Assembly: GCF_021347895.1 (NCBI RefSeq)
Contig: NC_067129.1
Coordinates: 30,665,690-30,729,689 of the forward strand
Direction of reading: 5' to 3'
DNA length: 64,000 nt
DNA from: Acanthochromis polyacanthus
Lineage: Eukaryota > Chordata > Actinopteri > Pomacentridae
The notes below the pieces were generated by a model. It did no database searches. It saw only the letters and a program-made list of their open reading frames with translations, and had not been told where the DNA came from. The position numbers were made by a program, and so were the translations under genes. The first letter of the stretch is position 1, and every line of letters starts with the position of its first letter. Below, piece by piece: positions 12,359-24,461 of this stretch.

Positions 12359-14212
12359 TAATAAGAATAAAAAAAGACTGAACAAAAAATTGGTTTCTTA
12401 GATATCTTTTTTAAAATCTGAAAAAAAATGACATGTACAATATTTTTACAAGTGCCCACAGCTGAGATGAACACTGGAAAAAAAATGTGACTTTACATGA
12501 AATTGATATTTTACTACTTATATCTCAACTTACTGACATATTCAGTGTAAATATGGCCTGCAGTTCAGCTGAAAAAGTTCAGCTGATTCTTTGTCATGTT
12601 GCTGTCGATACGAGCTGAGTCACTAATTGTACCACGTCTGCATCATGGAGTGCAGAACTTTTTTTTTAGACAGAATCTGAATAATGGAAACAGTTTAATG
12701 TTTCTTTTTTTTTTTTTTTTTTGGAACGAGGATCGTTGAACAGTGTGGTTTGAATATTATCTCATAATTCCAAGCTGAGATTTGGTTATTTTTTCAAAAG
12801 AAATGGCACAATAATTAGTTCAAGGACCATTAGAAAGTTGAAAATCCGATTATTCGTCCTGTTTTTAAAGTTACTGACTGAAAAATGGTGCAAAATGGTT
12901 ATTTTGATGAAGAGAACAAACCATTCTGGCATGTTTTGAATTAAACTGTCTAATGTGAAGAAAACTATTAAAACTCTAAACTTCACAGCTGGATGCTGAT
13001 TAATCCTTTCTCTATATCGGGGATAATTTCCAGTTCTAAGTAACTAATGATGCTACTGCTGTTGTGTGTCGTTATCTTATTGGAGATGCTCATATGGATC
13101 CTGCTGCAGATGTTTAATAAACTCAGAGGAAATAGTCCTAAACAGCTGGAAGCGACAAACTGGATTTCTGTTTTTTAAAACCTGAATGACATTAATTACT
13201 GGTGAGTCTCATAAATCTGAGCTGTTACAGAGTTTGTCCTTATGGAAGCAAAGTTGTACTTTCATCTACATTTCAATCTCTAATAGATGTGAAATTCCAG
13301 AGCAAAGTAAATAAAGCAGAAAGGAAGGTTGTGTGTTTGCCTTTGTCATCTGAAATATTGTGTTTTCTGCTCTCTGGGATGTTTATGGACCAGTTTGTTC
13401 AATTTAGACTGAAATGCAAAAGCCTTGTGCCAGAAAATGTGAACTTTAGAAACCTTTGGATGGCGGTATGTCCTTTATTAACCACGTTAAAATTCATTTT
13501 TGCAGTTGTGATTCTGCTGGATCAATGTCAGTACATTTATAGTAGCTGCTGTGTGACTTTACTGGAATTTTAACGACTTTTCAGGTGCAGAGAAACGGCC
13601 ACAAACCTTGTGGTCTCTGGTGTTGGATGCCGTTATGTCTTCCTCGGCTGCTTGTGGTCTGTTGCTAAGGGAGCTGATAAGATTGGCAAATACACCAGTG
13701 GATGCCAGGCATGTCTGTGGAGCATGAAATTGCTCCCAAAATGTCAATCCGCTGATCAGATGTGACATACAGTATGCTGTGAGGAGGGCTGGCATTTTGT
13801 CCAGAGAGCGGTGGCAGAGGAAAGTTTACTGGAATTAAGTGGGTTCATCCTCTGAGGGCCTCGACAAACGCTGGAAATTGAAGGTTTTAGCAGCTGCTGA
13901 CGGATGGCGGCCACCAATGTCTGAGGGGTGTTTAGTTTGGACGAGGAGAGAGACGGTCTGACGGTGGAGAAAACGTCAGGGCTTCGAATGAAACATTTAG
14001 AAATCATCTTCTGAGGGATGGAAGTGAAGCTCTGCTGCTGCAAATGAAATGGCAATGGAGTCGTCAATAGTTGTTGACATTCAGTCATAGTGTTTTTGAA
14101 TGAAGAAACGGCTGCTGTGTTTGTCTTTGTGACTGAGAGTTATTATCCAACTGTTTTTAGTTTTATTGTCAGAATCATGCCGTTGGTCATTTGGCGCCGA
14201 TGGCAGGTTGTC
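12359..14212. other. Intron sequence, no feature recognised
   Basis: Contains a poly-T run at 12701-12721 and a 123-codon open frame at 13202-13573 with no recognisable domain. Positions 11820-12640 (interrupted by the SINE) share scattered phrases with 18540-18900, 19590-19830 and 30950-31240, suggesting an old interspersed repeat. Confidence 0.4.
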
Positions 14213-14746
14213 TCAACCCTCGTGTCGTCCTGAGGGTCAAAACTGACCCGTTTTAAGGTTTGAAAATGTGGGGAAAAAAGTATGTTTTCACAGTGAAACT
14301 TCTGATGTCCACATGTTCAACATTTTTGGGAAATCTTTGAACATTTTTTGGTGGAAAAAAAGAAATGTTAAAAATGTTTCTTAAGAACATTCAGAAAAAA
14401 ATCAACCAGAATGCAGCAAATTTCACTGGTTTCCGGTTCATTGTTTTTGTGAACGTTCTTAAAGGAAATATTACAAGTTTTACTGACATATATGTTATCA
14501 CTTTAGATATTTTTAGGATTTTTTTGAATATTTTAACTCATTTTTGGAAAATAATTACAGCAATTTTCTTGCTAAATTTGGGGGATTTTTTAAAATAAAC
14601 TTTTAAGGAATTATTGGAATTTTCTTCCTGAAGGTTTTGCAAATTTTCAGAAATTTGGGGAATTTTTTAACTAAATGTTTTTATTTTTTATTAGACAAGG
14701 AAATCATTTTTTTGGTGTCTGTAAATGAGGACAACAGGAGGGTTCA
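14213..14746. mobile_element. piggyBac-like MITE, copy 1
   Basis: The ends are imperfect inverted repeats: ccctcgtgtcgtcctgaggg at the left and the complement of aggacaacaggaggg at the right. The inner part is a T-rich body with phrases ttgaacattttttggtgg and aagaacattcagaaaaaa that recur in the copies at 19198 and 24462. In those two copies the element is flanked by TTAA. Here the flanks are TCAA and TTCA, probably mutated. It has no coding capacity. Confidence 0.82.
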
Positions 14747-15744
14747 ATTTTAATGTCGATTGACACGAGACATCGTCCCGTTGAGGAAGGAGGGTGGAGA
14801 ATGAATAAAAATGTGTTTCAGGCGGAAAAAAAAATGGTGATGACAGACGAACGGGAATGTGAGGAGGTGGTTTTGAGGAGGCGATGAGCGGTGGATGGCT
14901 GATAGAATAAAAGAAAAGGAGGCCCACTTGTGTGAGCCGAGGCCTCCGTCCTGGTCAGAGCTGAATTATTCATGTCCTCTCGCCTCACTGTGCCGGCTGC
15001 AGCTCACTGCAGAGAATAAAAGAGAACCTGCAATCGAAGCCGCTACGCTCCACGTTCTCACTCAGGTCTGGATGCCGTTTGCAGGAAGGTGAAGGATTCT
15101 AAACTCCAGATTTCACTCTCCCAGAAGGAATTAAATCAAACGCTGCAGTTATCAGATAGAGCCGCCGAGGCGACCACCTGTCTGCCTCATCCAGTTTGAA
15201 AACAGGTGCCACATATTTCAAATTTAAATGTTTGTTTTTGCCTGAAGCTTCTTACAATGACACTCAGAAAAGCTTCGTTTGGTCGTCACACAGTGAGCCC
15301 CCCTTAGATTCCTGTCTGACTTGGTCCTGGCTTGAGTTGACGTAGGAAACAGCTGATTGGTTTCAATGTTGAGTCTTTGTTATAGCTGAATTGCAGTAAC
15401 CTGATCTGGTAGAAAAAAGACCTAAAACCTTCAGTGCTTCTTGATGCAACTGTGAAGTCAGTATTGACTCACCTGCAACCAACCGTCACATGATACAAAT
15501 TCAGGGGGTTTTAGGCTGAACTGCAGGCAGTGTTTACACAGAGTATTGGACGAAAAATAGAAATACAGTAAAATATCTGTAGAATGTAGAGCAACCTTTT
15601 TTTTTAATGGGAGGACGGTGAAACATGAAAACACCAGAAAATGATTGAAAAAAATGGTTTACAATGACACAGATCAACTCAAAATGACTGAAAAAACGTG
15701 TATAAATTGTCCACAATGACACAAAACAATGAAAATGATGATCA
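14747..15744. other. Intron sequence, no feature recognised
   Basis: Mixed-composition intron. The phrase gctgaactgcaggcagtgtt at about 15516-15535 recurs near 59070-59090, and an inverted variant occurs near 12555 and 19750. This points to a dispersed ancient repeat. Confidence 0.4.
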
Positions 15745-16190
15745 TGAGAGAAAAATAGAACCTAGTGGATCAATAAAATAAATCCTCCATGGCTGAAAAA
15801 CCATGAACAGAGCAGAGAGGAAAAGTCTGGAGAGGCTGGAAACATGGAAGTATTTAAATATCTGTAATATGTCAAGACAAATGACCACAGACACACAAAA
15901 TTTAAACAAAATTAGACAGAAATTTCCAAATATGAGACAGAAAACAAGGAAAATGAGACTCAAAACGGCCATAAAAGGACAAAACTGACCCAAAGACATG
16001 TAAAGCAAACAAATTAAGTCATGAAATGACAAAAACGAGACAAAATGAGACAAAAAACAACTAAAGAGAGACACAAAGTAAACACAAAGAGACAAAATGA
16101 CACAAGCGAGAGGAAAATAAAACTGGATCAGTCAAATAAAGTCAGCATGGCTCAGAAACAGAGAACAGAGCAGCAAGCTGTAGGAGATCC
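15745..16190. repeat. ~360-bp duplication with a degenerate GACAAAATGA interior
   Basis: Positions 15745-15830 (agaaaaatagaacctagtgg ... gaacagagcagagag) recur in diverged form at 16108-16185. The sequence between is a run of imperfect short words such as gagacaaaatgac and aatgagacagaaaac. Similar short words, in the complementary sense, fill the hAT-like element at 33492-34398. The open frames across this tract are compositional artefacts. Confidence 0.7.
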
Positions 16191-16621
16191 ATCCAGCATG
16201 GAGAAACATCTGTCTACTGATGAGCAGAGTAGTTTGTAGAGTTGTGAAATTCAACTTCTTTCATTTTTTAAACAATAATTTATGCGATTATAAGACTGTC
16301 ATTCTGCACAGAAGACATTTCTTCTTTTTGGACCTCAGAGGGTTAAAATGCATCATTTCACAGAGATTTTACGGAAAATTCCTTCATCTGCGGCTTCTGC
16401 ACATGGTGACTTTTCATTTTACCACGAAGCTGTTGTTGCTTTTCCAGTTATCTGAACCTGCACAAAGGAGCCCATTGTGGCTCTTTGGAGATTGCTGCAA
16501 ATCTTTTAATGCGGTGTTATTATTCTATTATAATGCCGGCGCTGCTGGCAGTTATTTCATTACGAGATAGAGCCGATTCAGGACTGTATTTCAAATATCT
16601 ACAAGTTGAACTGAATGCATT

Positions 16622-17630
16622 TTATCTCCGCTGGGTGTGAAATAGAGACGTAGATTGCACTTTTCAGCTCTTTGTGTGTGTTAGAGCTGAAAAGCTGGAG
16701 GAATCTCTGCTGACGTGAAGCTTCGACGGAAAAGAGAAACTCATGCTAACACAGTGATGCTTTTGTCACTCAGATATGTCCACTAGGGCAAAATCCACCC
16801 ATTCAAAGACTTTTATGGAGAAAAAAATGTAGAAAAATCAACAGTGGAAGAACCATCACTAACATCTAACATTAGTAGCTGCACTGTAGATGAAATAGTC
16901 TAAAGGACAGCAGCTCGATGATTCCACACTCTTATTATCTAAAAGACCCAAATCTTGCAGTAAAACTGGCCATTTCTGAAAGATTTCAGGGATTCGATGG
17001 CAGATTTTTCAGCATTGCGTTCTTATTTATAGCTACAATGGATTTAAAAATCATTTATATGCTCTAATCTTTTCTCTGATGCTGATTTCCACTGGAAAAG
17101 TGACCAGGATACTTAGAAAAACACCAGAAAGTGACAGAAAAAATAGTTTATATTCATAGAAACATGAAATTATCAGAAAACTTTTGCACAAAACAGAAAC
17201 ATATTTAAATTTATTGTCAGATAATTGAAGTTCACCAAAGAAAAGTTGTATATTTAAGTCCCGTTTTCTGTCTTCTGTGGGTAATTCTTTGTTTGTTTGG
17301 CTGTACAGATGCACAATATTGGATTTTTGCCAGCAATTAGACTGATGCTGGCCGATTTCCGATGCCAATATATGCACATATTTTAGTCCACCTGATTAAA
17401 TAAAACATCAGGCCTCTCCTGTAGGGATATTTAGTTATTCTTATGTCTATATTTTACCATCTCTCCCAGAAATTACCTTCCTATACGACTAAACGTGATT
17501 CTTAATTATCTCTGCAGGCTGTGAAATAAAGACACAGATTACAGTTTGCAGCTTGCTGTATGCATTAGAGCTGAAAAGCAGGAGGAATCTGTGCTGACGT
17601 GAAGCTGCGACTACAAAGAGCAACTCGTGT
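16622..17630. repeat. ~125-bp direct repeats bracketing a 0.75-kb dispersed segment
   Basis: Positions 16622-16746 and 17504-17630 are imperfect direct repeats (ttatctcc/tgc..g.gtgaaata, gagctgaaaagc.ggaggaat, tgctgacgtgaagct). Between them lies the segment at 16756-17509 that also occurs at 21704-22429. This looks like an insertion flanked by a long duplication, or a local rearrangement. Confidence 0.75.
16756..17509 (+). repeat. Dispersed 0.75-kb segment, copy 1
   Basis: Matches 21704-22429 in the same orientation and order. Shared phrases include tgatgcttttgtcactcaga, tttccactggaaaagtgacc, gatgcacaatattggatttt, catcaggcctctcctgtagg and attaccttcctatacgact. The central gatgcacaatattgga...ccgatgccaatat part resembles a widespread fish DNA-transposon repeat. 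No coding frame is conserved between the copies. Confidence 0.88.
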
Positions 17631-18520
17631 GCAAAAAAAAATGCACACGTCTCATTTCTTACATTTGGTTTTCGTCATCAAAGTCGGGGAAACGGAGTTT
17701 AAAGAGCGCCTCCTCCGACAGGCCCGCTGATTTCCACCTGGGGATGATTCACAAGCGCAACACGTCGCCATGACAGCGGCTGGAATATTAATACGGCGGA
17801 GGGAAGGCTTACATGGAGGAGGCTGGAACGGCGTCCTCCTCGGTTACTTTGGGATTTCAGGGGGTCCTGATCTCCATTTGCTCGTCAGAACCCGAGGGAT
17901 CATGAAGACGGCGTGAAAACAAAAACAGTCTTTGCTGGAGGAGATCACACGAGCAGATAACCGGCTCCTCTCTCCCTCTTTTGTCTCTTATCTCCAGAAC
18001 AATCCAGCAGGTGGAATCGTGTCATATTTATAATGACTGGATGGGAAGTGAAGGGTCAGTCTTGCTCGCTGTGTCTCACCAGGTCTGCTCTTATCGTCGC
18101 TGCTTCATATCCTTTTGTGACTCTGCTGCAACACCTTCAGCAAAAAGTACAATAAAATAGAGCAAACATGAAAGACAACGCTCCACTCCATGATGGCTTG
18201 ACATGTATTTGCTGCGACTAACTCGTCACAAACGCACCTTAAAGCCTCTGGGCTGCTGCTATGCTAATTTATAAAACAACACTCTGTTGCCGCCTTAAAA
18301 TAACTCCCTTAATTTAACCGCATCCAGGAGCCTTTGGTGTTTTTGCTGGAGTTGAATGAGCTCCGCTTCAACAGAGAGGAGGAACTAAAATGATCCTTTG
18401 GCTCCCCGTTTGAAAAAGTAAATAAGATCATGAACAAAAAAAGAAAAGTTTTACCTTCAAACAAGAGAAAAATGCTGTTTTTATTTCGGGCTTATCGAGT
18501 TTCTGGTTATTTTTGCTCAC
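17631..18520. other. Intron sequence, relatively GC-rich 17690-18060
   Basis: No gene or repeat recognised. The GC-richer 17690-18060 part is unlike its surroundings. It is a reasonable place to look for conserved noncoding sequence, though nothing in it can be identified by eye. Confidence 0.35.
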
Positions 18521-18779
18521 TGTGGGCTCATTTTTCTCTGCACCTCTATGGAGACAACACAACCATGACTAGAGGTAGAGGAAGCTCAGAAATGTCTTCT
18601 GTGCAGTAGAGAACAGTTGTAATGCCAAGAATCATTTTAAAAAAAACACACACAATGAAAAGCTCCGCATCTTATACATTTAACCATTTTACATTTTTAC
18701 AACCTCTACAAAAATCAGGTTTTGTTTACTTCTACTCTGCTCATCATCTGTAGAAAGATGTTTCAGCTTGCTGAATGTA

Positions 18780-18857
18780 CACCCCCTGTCAAAAGTTTTG
18801 AGACACTTTCATATTCAAATAAATTAGAACCTGTCTCAAAACTTTTGACAGGGGGTG
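18780..18857. mobile_element. 78-bp palindromic MITE with TA duplication
   Basis: Nearly perfect inverted arms (caccccctgtcaaaagtttt and its complement) around a short centre make a 78-bp fold-back. TA dinucleotides at 18778-18779 and 18858-18859 fit a Tc1/mariner target duplication. The site at 19654-19655, inside a related flanking sequence (gctgaatgtatcctccaacc), looks like the same locus type without the insert. Related copies lie at 31244 and 31712. Confidence 0.88.
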
Positions 18858-19197
18858 TATCTTCCAACAACTTGTTTCTCTGATTATTCTTTTGAGCCAT
18901 GCTGCATTTATTTTATTCATTTTGTAAACATGCTATTGTTATCTTAGTCCAAAATGACTCTGAGCTTCTCTAAAATAATTTGAAACTTGATTAAAGCAGA
19001 AAGTTAGTGGGTAGAAAGTAACAAAAAAATGTCCAAACTGATTCCCACATTGTCCAAAATAACTTGAAAAATGGCCTAAATTGTATTAAATTAGCTCAAA
19101 ATTCTCAAATGTTGTTTAAAAAGACAAATTTTGAGTAATTTGGAAATCAATTTGGACATTTTTTTTATTACTTTCTACATATTTTGAGTCATTTTTT

Positions 19198-19570
19198 TTA
19201 ACTCTCCTGTCTTCCTGTGGGTCAAATTGACCTGTTTTAAAGTTTTAAAAATGCAGAAAAATATACATATATTTTCACAGTAAAAACTTCCACATTTTCA
19301 AAAATTTTTTAGGAATTTTTTGAACATTTTTTGGTGGAATAAAAACAAATAAAAAAATGTTTAAGAACATTCAGAAAAAATCTACCAAAATCCAGTGAAT
19401 TTCCCTGTCAAATTTGGGGATTTTTTGTTTTAAAAAATAAAACTTTTGAGGGAAACTTCTTCCTGAAGATTTTGCTAATTTGTATAAATTTGGGGAATTT
19501 TTTTCTGAACTTTTGGACTTTTTTCATACAAGGCAACAATATTTTTTGTTAAGGACAACACAAGGGTTAA
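19198..19570. mobile_element. piggyBac-like MITE, copy 2, TTAA flanks
   Basis: Flanked by TTAA at 19198-19201 and 19567-19570. The left end reads ctctcctgtcttcctgtggg and the right end ggacaacacaaggg, imperfect inverted repeats matching copies 1 and 3. The body is shorter than in the other copies (about 370 bp against 530-550) through internal loss. TTAA duplication is the hallmark of piggyBac-type transposition. Noncoding. Confidence 0.87.
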
Positions 19571-21520
19571 ACAGTTTTCATCTATCGCCAAGTTTCAGTC
19601 CAGTTTTGAGTCTCTTCTCATCAGCAGTAGAAGATGTTTCACCATGCTGAATGTATCCTCCAACCATTTGCTCATCTGTTCACTGTTTTTGCTGCTGCCT
19701 TTATTTGACTGATTCTCTCACATCGTCTCTCTGCTTTGTTGAAACACTGCCTGCAGTTCACTTGAAAAATCTCATGATATTTCTCCTGAGACTGTTGATC
19801 ACAGCTGACTCAGTCATGGCTTCTCATTTGCATTCAGGAAAGCTTTTTACAATTATCTCTTTAGTACAAATGCTGTAATTTTGGCGATTTTCTAAAATTT
19901 GATTAAGTTTCACAGTTGTTTAAATGATTTTTCCTGCCATAACCACACACCTTGTCACATATTATTCGTTTACGTGCCATCAGCTTTGATAAAAGCTGTG
20001 ATTTTTTTCAAACCTGCTGGTAGTTTTGGGAGTTTAGAGACTGAAGCTTACAAATAAACATTTTTTTTCCTGCCAGTCAGGTGTTTAAAATGTTTTTTTT
20101 CCCAAATCACTTCATCAATGTGCAACATTTCTGATCTCTTGAATGAATATATTTATTACTTTTTTCTTCCCTTTGTTCAACTGAAACTACAAAAAATGTA
20201 ATATTTTCGACACAATATTGAAACCAAATCCCATAATCCTGATTTGGAGTGGGAACAGTGAATTTGCATAAGACGTCTGGTCACTTTGTTTTGGCTGCTT
20301 GACGCTCTGAGCACAGACTGTTGTTGCAAATATTGAAACTGCAGCTCAGGATGTTTATAGACGGTATATATGTGAGATGAGATATGAGTGCAGCACGTTA
20401 GCCTGTTGCTTAGTTTGCGATGCTAATGCCGAAGTCAAGTATCAACCGATATGACTGCATTAAAACAGATTAAAGGAGATTATAGCAGCTGTTCGGCAGT
20501 TTAATGTGTCTAATATGGTTCGTGTACGGGGCTCGCTTTGGATCTGCGAGTGTGAAACAAACAAAATAACATCTTTCCTCTCACTGTCAGGTGTTTGTGA
20601 TATTATTTTTTATTTTTTTGCCCACACAGCCATCTTGCCACACGGATAGATAACAGGTGTGTTTTATCAAGCTGCAGGTGTGAGGAATAAAATGGCAGGT
20701 GTTGCACACACACGGTAATTCGTGTTCGAGGTTCTGCTCCATATTGGCAGGAAAATACACAAAGACGGCGCTGTGAAGAGTCTCAGCTCAAACAGGAGCG
20801 CAGAACAGAATCATCCTCAGTGATCAAAGCAGGAGAAACAACAGAAAAACATGAGGAAATGAATACAAATTCAATTTAGCTTGGAGCTGCTTTGTTTTTC
20901 ACCAATCCCAACAGTCTTTTTACCATTTTAACTCCTTATTCTCTTCTATTAATGACTTCATTACTGTTTTTCTATTCATATATGTCGCATAAATGCAATT
21001 ATGTAGTGTTTGAACAGCATGAAAGTTCATCGATGGCCTTGGATGCACATATCTTGGATAAAATATTTAAATTTTTGTCATAATATGAAACAAGTTTGTG
21101 ATCAAAGACGACAAAAACACCTCTGAACAAACACTAAGATTAAAATTTCCACGTTACATGCAAGCAAATGTTGTCTGTTGACCAGTTTCCTGCTTAAAAG
21201 CTTAGACAGCATCCATTCAAGGTGAAAAAGAATTGCCCTGGGTGCCAGATTGGAAAATTTTGTCCCAAATATAGAAGAAATTTTGAGAATTTGGTGGAAG
21301 TTTGTGCAATGTGTGGTTCTGCGAGTGTAGCATCTGTTCAGGTCGTTTTAGGTCACAATAATGCAGCTTTGACTCACTGCAGAAACATGAATCTATTTTA
21401 AGCTGTACAGTCACTGTGTCAACAATTTGGTTTGTATTAACAGAACATGGTTGGACATGGATGTAAATATGATGTAAGATGTCATATGAGCTAAAGTGAC
21501 TCTGTCTTTGCTCCTCACAG
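19571..21520. other. Intron sequence leading to exon A
   Basis: 19590-19830 shares phrases with other members of a dispersed old repeat (see 18720-18930 and 31200-31243). The rest, up to the polypyrimidine tract and acceptor at 21501-21520, shows nothing recognisable. Confidence 0.4.
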
Positions 21521-21622
21521 GACGGCATGGGCAACCTCAGAATAACAGAGAAGGGCCTGAAACTGGAGGGGGACTCTGAGTTCCTCCAACCCCTCTATGC
21601 CAAAGAAATCCAGTCCAAACCA
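21521..21622 (+). CDS. sgcd: delta-sarcoglycan, internal coding exon A
   Basis: This exon encodes 34 residues beginning [18 protein letters not shown] and ending KEIQSKP. It covers the membrane-proximal extracellular stretch of delta-sarcoglycan, about residues 65-98 of the mammalian protein. Delta-sarcoglycan is a type II membrane protein of the sarcoglycan subcomplex in the dystrophin-glycoprotein complex of the muscle sarcolemma. The acceptor is ctcctcacag (ends 21520) and the donor is gtaagt (starts 21623). The exon is 102 nt, phase 0 at both ends. The QPLYAKEI segment fits delta rather than gamma (family knowledge: LLPLYVKEI) or zeta. It is the first sgcd exon visible in the window. The exon with the transmembrane helix must lie upstream. 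Homology was judged by eye, but identity over the whole exon makes the call firm. Confidence 0.95.
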
Positions 21623-21703
21623 GTAAGTAGCTCACATAAAAACACATTTAACACAACTCAGATCTGTTCAGATGTGGATTATGTCTTAATCCGGCTGGTA
21701 AAA

Positions 21704-22429
21704 TGATGCTTTTGTCACTCAGACATTCTATGGCAAAATTCACCTATGCAAAGACTTTTATGGGACAAAACTGCGAAAAAAATCAACAGTAGAAGAAAAA
21801 CATTTAGCATCTAGCATTATTAACTGTACTGTATATGAATTGTTGTCATTAGTGTGAAAAGAAAGCAACTAACTGATTCTAGACTGTTCTTATTATGTAA
21901 AAAGCACAAATCAGTTACTTTTTGCAGCAGAACTTACCATTTCTGAAAGATTTCGGGTATCAGATGGGAGGTTTTTCAGGATTATGTTCTTGTCTGTTCT
22001 TGCATGATGGTGATTTCCACTGGAAAAGTGACCAGGATGCTTAAGAGAAACATGGAATTATCAGATTAATAGAAAGCTTTTGCACAAAACAGACACACAT
22101 TTGAATTTAATGTCATAACATTAAAATTCACAAAAGAAAAGTTGAATTTTTAAGTCATATTTTCTGTCTTCTGTGGGCAATTCTTTGTTCGTTTGGTTGC
22201 ACAGATGCACAATATTGGATTTTTGCCAGCAATTAGACTGATTTTGGCCGATTTCCGATGCCAATATATGCACATATTTTAGTCCACCTGATTAAATAAA
22301 ACATCAGGCCTCTCCTGTAGGGATATTTAGTTATTCTTATGTCTATATTTTACTATCTCTGACCACTGGCTAATTCATCTATCTCCCAGAAATTACCTTC
22401 CTATACGACTAATCTGAATTCTTAATTAT
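21704..22429 (+). repeat. Dispersed 0.75-kb segment, copy 2 (just after exon A)
   Basis: The second copy of the segment at 16756-17509, starting 82 bp downstream of exon A. It carries an extra ~20 bp near 22361-22380 (gaccactggctaattcatct) absent from copy 1, and lacks the flanking 125-bp repeats seen around copy 1. The 3' third (22200-22340) is nearly identical between copies while the 5' third is diverged, so the halves may have different histories. Confidence 0.88.
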
Positions 22430-22529
22430 GGTATTCTCATTTTGAAGGAAGCACATTTTCAAACCAACATATCAGACTGTACAGTTAGGAGAGACAAAAG
22501 TCAGCAGCCCGACTGCCACCCAGGACAGT

Positions 22530-22760
22530 TTTGTTTTCACCTTTTATTCAGTTTTATTCATGTTTAGGCATCAAAATAATGTGCTTAGGTTCAGGAAAAT
22601 ACCACGGTTTAGTCAACACTTTCAACGATTACCACATATTAAAAGATTGGTTCAGTTTAGGCACCAGAGTTACTTGGTTTGGGTTAAACGACACAGTTTC
22701 ACAACACGATCCTCCGTTTTCTGCGTTACCACAAGTCAAAAGTCCATTTATTATGTATAT
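22530..22760 (+). repeat. Fish interspersed repeat (ttaggcaccaaaa type)
   Basis: Contains gtttaggcatcaaaataatg, ggttcaggaaaataccacgg and ttagtcaacactttcaacg. The complement of 46470-46700 has matching text (gtttaggcaccaaaactaca, gaaaataccatgttttagtc), and a short piece recurs at 48280-48320. A dispersed repeat with no coding capacity. Class unknown. Confidence 0.65.
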
Positions 22761-22769
22761 CTGCTGAAA

Positions 22770-24461
22770 AGAAGCAACAATAAAGCAGTAAAATAAATGA
22801 CAAAGATGTGGATTTGAAACAGTCCAGCAGAAAACATGTTTCCCTCAAAATGTAACTAAAAATCTAGTTACGTTGAACAGAAATTGGATGTTTTAAGACA
22901 GGGCTGCACTAAGAGATGCACTTTCATGAGTCAAAATGAGAAAACCACCTGAGCTTATGTGAAAAACCTGTAATTTTTATTAAGGAAGCTGTAATCAGGT
23001 GCTACCCGTCTGTCAGCGGTCACTTTGGGCTCATTTTAAGCCTTTTTTGGCTGATAATGATGAAGTTTTGAACACGTTGTGCGTCTGTAGTCGGTGGGTT
23101 TCTATTATGTTTGTGGGCAAAGTCAACACAAGTGATGCTAAGAATTCCCTCAACAGCTGTAAGAACAAACAGCTCGTCCTCCGTGTACGAGGCGCCATGT
23201 GTGAGCTGTGAAAAACAACAAAATATTAATTTATTTAGTGTATTTTTAGATATTTTAATATCTTCCTCATATGTGAAACATTTCCAAAATGAGAAGAAAA
23301 GCCGCCTTCGACACTTCAATGTTGGTGTAAATTACTTTCTAGCAAAAACCCCGTTGCTGATGTCGTACTTATGAGCTGCAGCAGCACACATCACGCTGCG
23401 TTGTGTAACACTGGACGCCTCACAGCGATGGTGTGAAGAGATACGAGTCTGATGACTGCGAGTGCCGGGGTGTGAATTTGAGTCCCGAAGCTTCGCTCGG
23501 TGGAAAAAGCCTGCGAGACGAACCTGCTGGGAGTCACGCTGGCAGCATCGAGCTACAAGCGCTAGCACCTCGGCTGCATTTACCACGTATTGATTTCTTC
23601 AAGTCTACATTCTGCCAGAGCTCGGCTCATTGAGGCTCTGCAGAGTCGCCCTTGTGCAGATTCTTTTGTTAAAATAAAGCGCTAGATGTTCTCTTTTCTA
23701 TATATGTTGGGTCAGGTTAGGATGTCAGGAGGCTAAGCCCAGAAGCCCACATGGACTATTCTCTATCCTCCTGAAGCATCCTCAGGTCAGAGGGGATCTG
23801 CAGTCTGAATGGTGTTTTCTGAGACACTTGTCAGTGATCTTTTGTGTGTTATTGCTCTGAGATGATGACCAAAAGACTGAAACATACATAGAGCAGTAAA
23901 TCCAGAGCAAAGGTGGGCTGAAATGTCAGTTAAAGCGGTGTTTAGCTGTCATAAATAAAAAGATGAAACGTGGCCGTGCTGGGTCACAAAAAGGGCATTT
24001 TACTTCAGAAAGCGTTGGTCATTTCATGTCACGTCGCTGCATTTGTCACCGTGACGAATCCAGGCCAGATGTTCCGAGGCAGCTGCATGATATCGCTGCG
24101 ACACGTTACGTAATGATGCGCCGTGTCGTGTCACAACAGCACCGGTGCTTGTGTCACTTTGTGTTAAGACAAGATGAGAAGTGACGTGACATGACAAAAC
24201 TTTGTTATGTCGTCTAATGTAATGTCACGACACATTTAAAGGCGGTAGCATGCTGCGACCGCGCGTCTTCAAGCTTCAAGATTCATTTACTGTCGTTTCT
24301 TGTGCATTTGCTGTTCTCCCAGTCCCAGAACAGTGAAAAAATATAAAAATAATAACAATAAATATCAATCAGTAATCATAAAAATCCAACTAGGAAATAT
24401 TAGTCAAAATAAACAGAAGAGTGTAAATGGTATTAAGGAGCATACTGTCGATCACAGTATG
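22770..24461. other. Intron sequence; GTGAC/GTCAC-rich patch
   Basis: No gene recognised. Positions 24000-24240 are unusually dense in gtcac, gtgac, acgt and related words (for example gtgacgtgacatgac). Positions 24270-24330 begin with caagcttcaagattcattta, like the tail of a common fish retroposon. Confidence 0.4.

Larger units (their letters stand above)
1..21520 (+). other. sgcd intron upstream of exon A (partial)
   Basis: At least 21.5 kb of intron precedes exon A, because exon A has a splice acceptor and starts mid-protein. I looked for an exon encoding the transmembrane helix and the WILKVMNFT-type segment that should precede exon A and found none with usable splice sites. The interval holds the repeats listed separately and otherwise AT-rich sequence without recognisable genes. 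Confidence 0.85.

Noticed and set aside
13047..13178. Hydrophobic 43-codon frame (LLLLCVVILLEMLIWILLQM) resembling the membrane segment that precedes sgcd exon A
   Set aside because: It has an in-frame stop just upstream, no GT donor at the right place and phase, and lacks the rest of the anchor exon. The resemblance (IWIL..M.N) is short and probably chance.
13202..13573. 123-codon open frame on the + strand
   Set aside because: No recognisable domain, no splice context, AT-rich intron composition.
15742..16095. 117-codon Phe/Ser/Leu-rich frame on the - strand
   Set aside because: It is the complement of a degenerate short tandem repeat; length reflects composition.
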